Positions 1 to 7,345 of a stretch of 37,183 nucleotides of DNA are shown in pieces. Each line of letters begins with the position of its first letter. Positions within the stretch are counted from its first letter, which is position 1. Below the pieces are notes generated by a model that was given only the letters and a program-made list of their open reading frames with translations, had not been told where the DNA came from and made no database searches. The DNA comes from Methylococcaceae bacterium (lineage in GTDB: Bacteria; Pseudomonadota; Gammaproteobacteria; Methylococcales; Methylomonadaceae): the NCBI GenBank assembly GCA_021647585.1, contig JAKIUK010000040.1:1-37183 (forward strand). The letters are read 5' to 3'. A program made the position numbers and the translations under genes.

Positions 1-111
1 AGAACACCCTTTGAAGCTCTTCAATGTTGGTATAGAATAGATCCTGAAATCTTTAGAAAATCACCCGATATGTTTCGGGCTGACCTTTTAAAAAATCATG
101 GTACAACGTAG
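1..111 (+). CDS. C-terminal tail of an integrase-core transposase (partial)
   Basis: The window opens inside a reading frame that ends at TAG (109-111) and gives 36 residues. The pattern TPFEALQCWYRIDP followed by IFRKSP resembles the very C-terminus of IS481/IS3-type DDE transposases, which often end with an ALxxWxxxxPxLFxKxP-like segment. Only this tail is visible, so the catalytic triad cannot be checked and it is unknown whether the copy is intact. No inverted repeat of an IS end was recognised between this stop and the rubredoxin start at 152. The family assignment is from pattern memory and is moderate to weak. Confidence 0.45.
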   Translation, partial: RTPFEALQCWYRIDPEIFRKSPDMFRADLLKNHGTT

Positions 112-151
112 TGAAACCTGACAACTAGCAACCTATGAATGGAGAAATGTT

Positions 152-328
152 ATGTATGAATATAAACAATACAACTGTGATGACTGTGATTATATCTACC
201 ATGAATCATTAGGTGATCCTGATTCAGGTATTGCACCAGGCACATTATGGCAAGATATTCCTGATAGCTGGGTTTGTTCTGAATGCGGGGCTCCGAAATC
301 AGAATTTAGTCTCATGGCACCCATCTAA
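152..328 (+). CDS. Rubredoxin
   Basis: This 58-residue protein has the size and motif layout of a rubredoxin, a one-iron electron carrier in the cytoplasm. Two cysteine pairs are visible: C9-x2-C12 (CDDCDY) and C42-x2-C45 (CSECGA), together providing the four Fe ligands. Between them is the usual aromatic and acidic core (GDPDSGIAPGT, DIPDSWVC). The first knuckle reads CDDCDY rather than the common CxxCGY, a mild variation. The start ATG at 152 follows GGAG at 141-144 with good spacing. The gene is convergent with the radical SAM gene that ends at 368, only 39 bases away. Its redox partner cannot be told from the sequence. Confidence 0.93.
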   Translation: MYEYKQYNCDDCDYIYHESLGDPDSGIAPGTLWQDIPDSWVCSECGAPKSEFSLMAPI

Positions 329-367
329 TGAGAATAGTTTAGCCCGTCATTGCCTGTAGTTAAATTT

Positions 368-2008
368 TTAAATTTTACTAGATTGCAACTCACACCATGA
401 CAATCTTTGCCTGTCAGCATAATTCCGATCTGCAATGTGTTTACGCTGCGCATCAATTTGACCAGTAAAATGTGTATATTGACCACAAAGTGAAAAGAAT
501 TCTGCCAATATGGCCATAAAGCCTGGCATATTAAAACCGCAACGTCTTTTTGCAATTGCCAGCGCTTTAGGTAAATAGCACCAGTAGGTTAAGGCATGTT
601 TACGTGACAATATCTTAGCTAAATAAGCTAATTTTTCATTTCCTGCTCTATAGTTACTTTGTAGTTCGGGGTCGATCAACTCCAAATGCCTTAATACCCT
701 ATCAAAATAAGTTTTTGGCTGATAAATATGTTCCAGTATGTACAAATAATTTTGTTCAGCCTGTTGCACTGAAAAATGATAAGGAATAAAGTTAATAACG
801 CCATCTGAATTGTTACCGCTGCTTGCCTGAATAATACGCCCTTCTGTTTGTAAACGTTTCATCAGCCCCGTATATGGCAACGCATTTAACAGTCCAGCCA
901 TAACAATAGGTGCATTGCTTGCATTTACAAAATCAACAAACTCATGCACTGATTCATTGGTATCATGGTCAAATCCATATATCATACCCATCATCACTCC
1001 TGCCCCGGTCTGCTCTGAGATAAAACTCAACTTTTCCACCAGACTCTTTTCACCACGTAGATTCTGACGTTTATTTGTTTCCAGTAATGATGCTTTATTC
1101 GGTGTTTCTACGCCATAAAAACCATTGATAAAACGTGTTTTACGAAACCAGTGTCTTAGTTCTGCCATAATCGGTGAGTCATCAGCGAGACGTAGCGTTA
1201 ATTCGGTGTATTTTGGATGGTGATAGCCAATGTTTTCACCTATCTTATACAGGTTTTTTAACACTTCTAATGCCTTTCTCGGATTAGCTATAAAATTATC
1301 ATCAACTACAAAAACCTGTCCCATCCAACCCAAGTCCTTCATCTGCCGAAAAGATTCGGCCGTCTTCTCCCAAGGGGTTACCCGATAGGCTTTACCGAAA
1401 CGATAGGGAATATCACAAAACTCGCAACTTTCAGGGCAACCACGACTAATCTGTACTGCCATGTGCACATAGTTTTGCATATTAATAGCCGCATAATCCG
1501 GTTGAAAGAATTGCTGCGACGGATTAAAGCCACCTTTATAATATTTTTTTGCATTTCCCTGTCTTAATCCTTCCAGCAACTCATCGATTATGCTTTCCGC
1601 CTCATTCTCCACCAAGTGGTCTGCTATCGCCAATAGTGGCGAATCAGGTGTAATTGCAGTACCCCCAACGATTAATACCTTACCTGCTTGTTTTATCTCA
1701 GCCGCAAGTTTCAAGAGACTTTTTCCCTGTGCTAGCATCCCCCCCATAAAAACATGATCAGCATCACTGATTAGTTCTAGCAAAGATCTGGGGTCAACAT
1801 TTTTATCAATCAGAAACAGTTCATCATAATACGGTTTAAGATGATTAAAAAGCCCCATTAAACCCAAGGGTGGCAATAACCTTTTTGGCAACCCAAATTC
1901 GCCGGGGTTAGCATACATTTTCAGGCTGCTGGCATAACTCCAGAAAGTATCATCGCTGTCAAATTCAGGGTAAATCAGAACTGCTTTATGGCCAATCCTT
2001 TCTATCAT
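368..2008 (-). CDS. B12-binding radical SAM protein, hopanoid-methylase-like
   Basis: This 546-residue protein has an N-terminal cobalamin-binding-like Rossmann region (about 8-150; the classical DxHxxG base is not seen) and a radical SAM core. The [4Fe-4S] motif is C191-x3-C195-x2-C198 (RGCPESCEFCDIPYRFGK). The segment FVVDDNFIANPRKA and the roughly 150-residue tail match the DUF4070-type architecture of hopanoid methylases HpnP and HpnR and relatives. Such enzymes use methylcobalamin and SAM to methylate unreactive carbons. C-3 hopanoid methylation by HpnR is a known trait of aerobic methanotrophs, which fits the host, but the substrate here is not proven. The start is supported by GAGG about six bases upstream (TGAGGGTAAG before ATG). 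No other hopanoid gene is in the window. Confidence 0.8.
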   Translation of the reverse strand: MIERIGHKAVLIYPEFDSDDTFWSYASSLKMYANPGEFGLPKRLLPPLGLMGLFNHLKPYYDELFLIDKNVDPRSLLELISDADHVFMGGMLAQGKSLLKLAAEIKQAGKVLIVGGTAITPDSPLLAIADHLVENEAESIIDELLEGLRQGNAKKYYKGGFNPSQQFFQPDYAAINMQNYVHMAVQISRGCPESCEFCDIPYRFGKAYRVTPWEKTAESFRQMKDLGWMGQVFVVDDNFIANPRKALEVLKNLYKIGENIGYHHPKYTELTLRLADDSPIMAELRHWFRKTRFINGFYGVETPNKASLLETNKRQNLRGEKSLVEKLSFISEQTGAGVMMGMIYGFDHDTNESVHEFVDFVNASNAPIVMAGLLNALPYTGLMKRLQTEGRIIQASSGNNSDGVINFIPYHFSVQQAEQNYLYILEHIYQPKTYFDRVLRHLELIDPELQSNYRAGNEKLAYLAKILSRKHALTYWCYLPKALAIAKRRCGFNMPGFMAILAEFFSLCGQYTHFTGQIDAQRKHIADRNYADRQRLSWCELQSSKI

Positions 2009-2131
2009 CTTACCCTCACAGCAAACTTGTATACCTAAACTATAACAGTAAAGTTTAGCTTATTCACAACAAACACTATTATGATTCGCTAAATTCAAGC
2101 TACAAGCATAACAGTTTTCGTTTTATTTTTT

Positions 2132-2290
2132 AAGGAACGCGCATGGGATAAGTTTGGTAACTGGCGCAGAATTAATGTTTGTATTCAAGGCATGGCAACA
2201 GGCGCATAGCATGTTACGCAACTGTTGCCACAACTCTGAAGACAATCATAAAGGCAAGCTAGTTGTCGATGTTATTTCGTGCACGTTCCT
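2132..2290. repeat. Candidate inverted-repeat element (AGGAACGYGCA ends)
   Basis: The 392-base space between the radical SAM gene and mtdB (2009-2400) holds no convincing gene. Within it, AGGAACGCGCATGGGATAAG (2133-2152) is mirrored by GTTATTTCGTGCACGTTCCT (2271-2290), about 15 of 20 positions matching as an imperfect terminal inverted repeat. A third, solo copy of the end (AGGAACGTGCA) occurs at 6943-6953, upstream of relA, which supports a dispersed repeat rather than chance. No coding capacity is seen inside. Confidence 0.45.
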
Positions 2291-2400
2291 AAGGTCCGCA
2301 GTTATCTGCTCAGGGTAAATTAAGCATTGGAAAGCTTGAATAATGGGTAATTATTATGGCTGCTGCTTAATTTTATTTGAATACAAGTTTTTTTCACACT

Positions 2401-3303
2401 TTATTTTAATCCGTCTACTAATGAAACTGCAAAATCATACGCTTCTGGAAAATCAATAAAGGCTGCCTTCTCAGATACCTGTATATGTTTAAATAATCCG
2501 ATTTCAGTTTTGGATTTAATATTACCTATGGCTAAAGGTCCGATACCACAAAAGCTTCCTTCTGCATATTCAATAGGTGTATTTAAGTCTTGCATACCCA
2601 CCCCTGCCACACCACTTGGCGGAACCGCGTTAGTATCGGCAACTACAAGCAACTGTGCTGCTGAATTTAACTCTGACATTTCTAAAATTCTAACACCTGC
2701 TTTTGCCACACAGATAACAACATCAATGTCTTTAAGGGTAGCAAGTTTTTCCTTATGGGTAAGTGCCGAAGTCCAATCGACTGAAACATCATAACGATCA
2801 CAAAAGCGCATTGCACAATTTTTATCATCCTCTGCTGTAAGCTTACATAAACGCGTACTTGCCCCCTCTTTTGCAGCAAGTATGGCACAGCACAACCCTA
2901 CCGGACCAGTACCAAATATCGCCACAGTACAATTTTTTAAATCTTTTTCATGATTGTCTCGCAAGGCTTTTTTTACTAAAGCCAATACACTGGCAGAAGT
3001 TGTATATGCTCCATTAGGATCTGCAAAGACACCTACTTCAAAAGGTCCAACCATTGCTTTTTTTGCATTTTTAAACATATCAGCAGCAAGATGAACGTCT
3101 CGTCCACCGATAAAAATCCCTGTGTCATTAAAGCGCTGGGGGGGACGAGCAAAAATTGCATCCTGCACCATCCCCGTCACATTTTCTGGTTGCACATTTG
3201 AAAAGGGAAGTATGTGATTAAAGCCGGAATCTGCCGCCATGGTGACATCAAAAGGACTAATATTGTCACCCGGGTTAAGTATATATAAGATTTTTTCAGA
3301 CAT
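2401..3303 (-). CDS. mtdB: NAD(P)-dependent methylene-tetrahydromethanopterin dehydrogenase
   Basis: This enzyme oxidises methylene-H4MPT to methenyl-H4MPT in the formaldehyde-oxidation branch of methylotrophs, in the cytoplasm. The 300-residue length is normal. The N-terminal segment SPFDVTMAADSGFNHI, the block TGIFIGGRDVHLAADMF and the tail NAVPPSGVAGVG then GIGPLAIGNIK match MtdB better than the NADP-specific MtdA. The dinucleotide-binding loop is GTGPVG at 131-136. GGAG sits seven bases before the ATG. A GAPDH-family gene lies 77 bases upstream on the same strand, so the two may be co-transcribed. It is the strongest evidence that the host is a methylotroph. Confidence 0.92.
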   Translation of the reverse strand: MSEKILYILNPGDNISPFDVTMAADSGFNHILPFSNVQPENVTGMVQDAIFARPPQRFNDTGIFIGGRDVHLAADMFKNAKKAMVGPFEVGVFADPNGAYTTSASVLALVKKALRDNHEKDLKNCTVAIFGTGPVGLCCAILAAKEGASTRLCKLTAEDDKNCAMRFCDRYDVSVDWTSALTHKEKLATLKDIDVVICVAKAGVRILEMSELNSAAQLLVVADTNAVPPSGVAGVGMQDLNTPIEYAEGSFCGIGPLAIGNIKSKTEIGLFKHIQVSEKAAFIDFPEAYDFAVSLVDGLK

Positions 3304-3380
3304 TACACATCTCCATATTTAGAGTTTTTTTAAAAAATTAACTTCAACAGTGTTAATTCAATCCAATTTATTAAAAGCAT

Positions 3381-4427
3381 TTATAGGTTACGTTCTATGA
3401 CGCCCACAACATCTAAAGCACGACAACAATAACCGCGCTCATTATCATGCATTAATGAAATACCAATCTGCCGCCCATTACTAACACTCAAATAATTCAT
3501 TAAAATAATGAGTGAATATTCTGTTCCTATAAAATCAATACTCACTTGTTCATGTCCCCAGGAACCATAATCACATTTGAGAATTCCAGCCAATTCATTT
3601 TTTTCGTAGTGCTCACATAATTCTTTACATTCTTCAAGCGTGGTGTCTCTGGAAAGATTTGCTGAAATATCCATTACCGAAACAATTTCAGTCGGTACTC
3701 GATAGGAAAATGAATCCAGTTTTCCGGCCAAAGAGGGTAATGCCAAAGCAGTAGATGCACCAACATTGGTTTTGGTTGGTATAATTGATGCTGCCTGCGT
3801 TCGACCTAGATGCGAGTCCTTATGATAGCCGTCCAGCAAATGTTGACCAGATAAGGTGGGGTGTATGGTTATAATTCTCGCATAATCGATGCCAATATGT
3901 TTATCAAGAATATAAGCTAGAGGTGTCATTGCATTACCTGTACAGGTGCTTGCTGAAACCACATGATGACGCTCATGATTATATTCATGCTCATTAACAC
4001 CATAGACTAAACTCGCATCACAACCTGAGATATTCCAACTACAAAGAACCTTTTTTGTAATTTGTAATTCAATAAGATATCGTAAATCTTCTATAACGGC
4101 CGTACCCGTAGCATTAATAAGAAGATCAATTTCTAAATTTCTAAGTGTTACCAGGCTACTATTTTTCTCAAGCCCTAATCGACGATCAACTTGCAAATAA
4201 CGGATTTTTTTTCCTGCAATAACGAGGTAGTCACCTTCAAAGTCCACAGAAAAAGGGGCTCTGCCATAGGTACTGTCATGAGCAATCAAATAAGCAACTT
4301 GAGAAATTGGCATTACATCGCATATCGCGCATATATTAAATCGTCCATTAACCGATTGAATAAAATTTGTCCGAAGTATCGAACGTCCAACTCTACCCAG
4401 CCCAACGATGCCTATTGATATACTCAT
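3381..4427 (-). CDS. Divergent glyceraldehyde-3-phosphate dehydrogenase family protein
   Basis: This 348-residue protein aligns by eye with phosphorylating GAPDH and erythrose-4-phosphate dehydrogenase. It shows the NAD-binding loop GLGRVGR (9-15), an acidic residue after the second strand (D37), the catalytic Cys in STCTGN (C162), the catalytic His in ITIHP (H189), the segment YRVPTEIVSVMDI and the late HDNERGY (N329). The usual SCTTN is changed to TCTGN and WYDNEWGY to MHDNERGY, so it is not the housekeeping sequence type. It probably acts on a phosphorylated aldehyde, but the substrate is open. An AAGG precedes the start by about nine bases. It lies just upstream of mtdB on the same strand, suggesting a role in C1 or sugar-phosphate metabolism. 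Confidence 0.82.
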   Translation of the reverse strand: MSISIGIVGLGRVGRSILRTNFIQSVNGRFNICAICDVMPISQVAYLIAHDSTYGRAPFSVDFEGDYLVIAGKKIRYLQVDRRLGLEKNSSLVTLRNLEIDLLINATGTAVIEDLRYLIELQITKKVLCSWNISGCDASLVYGVNEHEYNHERHHVVSASTCTGNAMTPLAYILDKHIGIDYARIITIHPTLSGQHLLDGYHKDSHLGRTQAASIIPTKTNVGASTALALPSLAGKLDSFSYRVPTEIVSVMDISANLSRDTTLEECKELCEHYEKNELAGILKCDYGSWGHEQVSIDFIGTEYSLIILMNYLSVSNGRQIGISLMHDNERGYCCRALDVVGVIERNL

Positions 4428-4817
4428 TATTTATTACCTTAGAGTAAAACTATTTTATGTTAATGTAGGCAGCCCAATCTGTTGTATATTGACGAGTAAC
4501 AACATGCCCCAAGCGAGCAGGAAGAAATGCATTGCCTTACTTAATAAACTATTAATATGTCAGTATAAGATTGAAAGAATACTAGGCTTAGAAATGAGGA
4601 TAAATAAATAAAACTTTGTAAAAAATTTATTTACAGTTATTTCGAAAATCAACAGTAACAATAAATAAATGTAGAGGGTTTCGCCTATTTTACAATACGA
4701 TTGCTCTTTTTTATTTTTATCATGCTTATTATCAATCCACAACTAGACTTACTTTTTCTTAAGCTCCATTTGTTTATAAATGTTTCTTAGATTCAACTCA
4801 TTCAACTTCAATCATAC
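4428..4817. other. Non-coding AT-rich spacer upstream of the GAPDH-family gene
   Basis: No gene with credible composition was found here. Short open frames on both strands are rich in Ile, Lys, Leu and Tyr and lack ribosome binding sites or recognisable motifs. Any promoter for the GAPDH-like gene and mtdB should lie here, but no clear -35/-10 pair was found. On the minus strand, a short open stretch reading LKLNELNLRNIYKQM and ending at TAA (4749-4751) lies just beyond the repeat element that ends relA. It could be a scrap of the lost relA 3' end, but this is speculative. Confidence 0.4.
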
Positions 4818-4900
4818 TAGTACTCTTGCAACTTTGCTGTGATGGATAAAAAACAAGGGAAGTATGTAATATCCATCAAACCAAAATTGTTAGACCACTA
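4818..4900. mobile_element. Miniature inverted-repeat element, TAGTAC type, copy 1
   Basis: This 83-base element has imperfect terminal inverted repeats of about 31 bases. The left end begins TAGTACTCTTGCAACTTTG, and the right end, read in reverse complement, begins TAGTGGTCTAACAATTTTG; both continue into TGATGGATA. The same end sequence recurs at 20412-20561, 24541-24568, 31518-31615 and 34687-34714. TA at both borders would suit a TA-targeting transposase (IS630/Tc1-mariner-like), which is inference only. The right end contains the stop codon of relA (4898-4900), so this copy probably truncated that gene. Confidence 0.75.
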
Positions 4901-6769
4901 ATGTTTAATCTTAATATCCCAACTCACTGGAACGAGTTGTGTTTGTTGCTGACGCGTAAGGTGAATAATATTTTCACAATCACTCTGATGAATTGTGATG
5001 CCTTTGTAATGTGAAATAAAACCAATAATGTCGTCACCAGTCATTGGACTACAGCATTGCGCTAGCGTGCAAGCGACATTACTCACGCCATCAACTAAAA
5101 TAGATGTCTTTTCAAATTTAATTTTATTTCTTCTGGATTTGTTTTTTTCTGTTTCCGGCTTTTTAAAAAAACCAGCAAGTTGTTGACCACTAATTTCCCC
5201 ACGACCAATTGATAAATACAACTGATCTATATCAATTTTCTTAAAATACTCCACTATTTTACTTAAAGTTATTTTCCCAACTCCTGAAAACTGTATTTCT
5301 TTCTCAAGTTTTAGTTTTCCTAAAGCCATATTTTTTTTATCATCCTGATGTTTAAACCAGGCTTTTACTTTATTGATTGCACGTGGACTTCTTAAATAAC
5401 CTAGATTCAAATCTATCCAGTGATGATTTGGCTCACCTTCTTTAGCAGTTAAAATTTCAATCTGTTCACCGGATTTTAAAACATAGGTTAACGGTACGAT
5501 CCGTCCATTAACTTTTGCACCGCGACAACGATGGCCAATTTCCGTGTGTATGGCATAGGCAAAATCCAAAGGGGTTGATCCTTTGATTAAATCAACCAGT
5601 TTTCCTGCCGGACTCAACACATAGACCCGGTCATAAAATAATTCCGTTTTAAAACTATCAACTAATTCTTCGTCGCTATCTTTTTCAACTAATAATTGCC
5701 TTAGTGATGCAATATTTTTCTCAGTTGCAGCGTTTTGTTTACTTCCTTCTTTATAACGCCAATGTGCTGCCACCCCCATTTCAGCAAATTCATGCATTTC
5801 CTGAGTACGAATTTGAATTTCTATCCGATGACCATCGGGACTAATAATTACTGTATGCAATGATTGATAACCATTGGCTTTAGGATTTGAAATATAGTCA
5901 TCAAATTCTTTGGGTATATATTGCCATATGCCATGAACTACGCCCAGCGCCGCATAACAGCAGCTTAACTCGTCAACTAAAACACGTACTGCTAATAGAT
6001 CATAAAGTTCATCTATTTGCATGTTTTTACGTTGCATTTTTTTCCAAATGCTATAGATATGCTTAGGTCTTCCAGCTATTTCGGCAGTGATATTCTGATT
6101 TGCTAAAACCTGTTGTAAATCTACAATAAAAGCACTCAGAATCTGTTCTCGCTGATGCCTGGTAACCGCTAAAGACTTAACCAGCTTTAAATAATTTTGT
6201 GGATGCAAATAACGAAAAGCCAAATCTTCCAGCTCCCACTTGAGCTGGCTAACACCTAATCTATTGGCTATAGGTGCATAGATATCCAAAGTCTCTTGCG
6301 CAATAAAAAGACGTACGTCATAATTCTCTGATGCCAGGTTGCGTAGCCTGTATATGCGATATGCTAATTTAATCAACACAGCACGGACATCCTGAATCAT
6401 TGACAGCAGCATACGACGTAAAGTCTCTGCCTGACTGGGCTGATTTGCCATCTCCGTAGAATAAACCTGTAACTGATTTAAACTATTAGCATCTTCAATT
6501 AACTTGGATACGGCAAGCCCAAATTGTTCACTCACATCAAAATCTAGCGCTGAAAAAGAAATACCACAATCAGTTAAAATCGCTGCAATAATGGTATCTG
6601 CATCAACATTGTAATTAACCAAAATTGCAGCAACTTCGATTCCTTTGGAGATTGAAGTTTCAATCGGGCTATGCTCAGCAACTACCGACAAAGCCTTTTG
6701 TATTCGTTTGACATTTTCTGCTGAAAAATGGGTCAGTAATTCTTCAATTTTATAAGTTGTGTTTTGCAT
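4898..6769 (-). CDS. relA: (p)ppGpp synthetase RelA, truncated before its ACT domain
   Basis: RelA makes (p)ppGpp from ATP and GDP/GTP on stalled ribosomes. At 623 residues it is about 120 shorter than E. coli RelA. Visible in order: a pseudo-hydrolase domain without an HD motif (about 20-200), the synthetase domain (GRPKHIYSIWKKMQ at 233-246; EFDD at 288-291, the charge pattern of synthetase-only RelA; NGYQSLHT; EIQIRT), the TGS domain (about 381-441), a helical region, and the Cys/His zinc-finger-type domain (C572, C573, H594, C598). The protein then ends at VPVSWDIKIKH, exactly where the C-terminal ACT/RRM domain should begin. The TAG stop is the terminal triplet of the adjacent miniature element. 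Loss of the ACT domain could alter ribosome-dependent control; the catalytic part looks intact. Confidence 0.9.
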   Translation of the reverse strand: MQNTTYKIEELLTHFSAENVKRIQKALSVVAEHSPIETSISKGIEVAAILVNYNVDADTIIAAILTDCGISFSALDFDVSEQFGLAVSKLIEDANSLNQLQVYSTEMANQPSQAETLRRMLLSMIQDVRAVLIKLAYRIYRLRNLASENYDVRLFIAQETLDIYAPIANRLGVSQLKWELEDLAFRYLHPQNYLKLVKSLAVTRHQREQILSAFIVDLQQVLANQNITAEIAGRPKHIYSIWKKMQRKNMQIDELYDLLAVRVLVDELSCCYAALGVVHGIWQYIPKEFDDYISNPKANGYQSLHTVIISPDGHRIEIQIRTQEMHEFAEMGVAAHWRYKEGSKQNAATEKNIASLRQLLVEKDSDEELVDSFKTELFYDRVYVLSPAGKLVDLIKGSTPLDFAYAIHTEIGHRCRGAKVNGRIVPLTYVLKSGEQIEILTAKEGEPNHHWIDLNLGYLRSPRAINKVKAWFKHQDDKKNMALGKLKLEKEIQFSGVGKITLSKIVEYFKKIDIDQLYLSIGRGEISGQQLAGFFKKPETEKNKSRRNKIKFEKTSILVDGVSNVACTLAQCCSPMTGDDIIGFISHYKGITIHQSDCENIIHLTRQQQTQLVPVSWDIKIKH

Positions 6770-6812
6770 TCCACAATTTTACTAAATTATTAAGCAATTA
6801 TTCAGCGAGCTT

Positions 6813-6892
6813 TGTTATTCCGAGTGATTCAAGGAATCTTTACTAGGAAACATGGCACGAGCTATATATTTCTCCCTTTGGTCGAAATAACA
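6813..6892. repeat. Dispersed palindromic repeat (TGTYATT / TCGAAATRACA ends), copy 1
   Basis: An 80-base segment in the relA-tusA spacer begins TGTTATTCCGAG and ends TCGAAATAACA, so its ends are inverted copies. Inside are GGAATCTT and ATTTCTCCCTTTGGTCG. A second copy of the same layout is at 28121-28206 with ATTTCTCCTTTCGTCGAAAT. This is a REP-like non-coding repeat. A separate solo motif AGGAACGTGCA follows at 6943-6953 and matches the ends of the element at 2132-2290. Confidence 0.65.
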
Positions 6893-7000
6893 GTTTATTA
6901 GAATTAATTTCTCTGCCTGACGTACCTTTGTATCTTTAATTAAGGAACGTGCAAAGTGCATAACCCTATAGAACAATAACGACAATCTAGTCAAACAGAT

Positions 7001-7231
7001 TCATTTCTTCCTAACATAAAAAATTTGCTTTCCATCTTCTTTTAAAAATTTAAGAATTTTATGCCCCGTCTGCTCTGTATAAACACCTATATCCAAATGG
7101 GCAGCAGGATCAGTTGCAATTATTTTAATCACATTTCCAGACTCAACCTCTGTTAGTCCTTTTTTTAAGCGCAACAAAGGTAATGGACAATTTAGACCAC
7201 TGGCATCAACTTCTAAAACAAACTCGATCAT
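7001..7231 (-). CDS. TusA/SirA-family sulfur carrier protein
   Basis: This 76-residue protein has the TusA-family fold signature: an N-terminal strand, then LNCPLPLLRLKKGL with the sulfur-carrying Cys at 15 in a CPxP motif, then a second half ending in IFYVRKK. Family members shuttle persulfide sulfur in tRNA thiolation, molybdenum cofactor synthesis or sulfur oxidation. Here CPLP replaces the CPEP of E. coli TusA, so it may be a paralogue. It is divergent from cysG (start 7346), with 114 bases between them, which suggests a sulfur-metabolism neighbourhood. Its partner cannot be named from the sequence. Confidence 0.85.
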   Translation of the reverse strand: MIEFVLEVDASGLNCPLPLLRLKKGLTEVESGNVIKIIATDPAAHLDIGVYTEQTGHKILKFLKEDGKQIFYVRKK

Positions 7232-7302
7232 ATATATTTAAAATGTAACTTAGTCATCAGTAAGGAAGATGAATATTATAATATCCATACCTAAGAGTCG
7301 CT

Positions 7303-7334
7303 TATAATATCATTCTCTAAAGAATTTCGAGAAT
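7303..7334 (+). promoter_or_regulatory. Candidate -10 box and inverted repeat ahead of cysG
   Basis: A perfect TATAAT lies at 7303-7308, 38 bases before the cysG ATG. No good -35 box is seen at the expected spacing. Immediately downstream, ATTCTC (7312-7317) and GAGAAT (7329-7334) form an inverted repeat in the would-be leader, which might be an operator or a weak hairpin. Confidence 0.35.
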
Positions 7335-7345
7335 CGAAAATACAG

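Noticed and set aside
4560..4742. A 60-codon minus-strand open frame in the spacer before the GAPDH-like gene
   Set aside because: AT-driven composition (Leu, Ile, Lys, Tyr), no ribosome binding site and no recognisable pattern.
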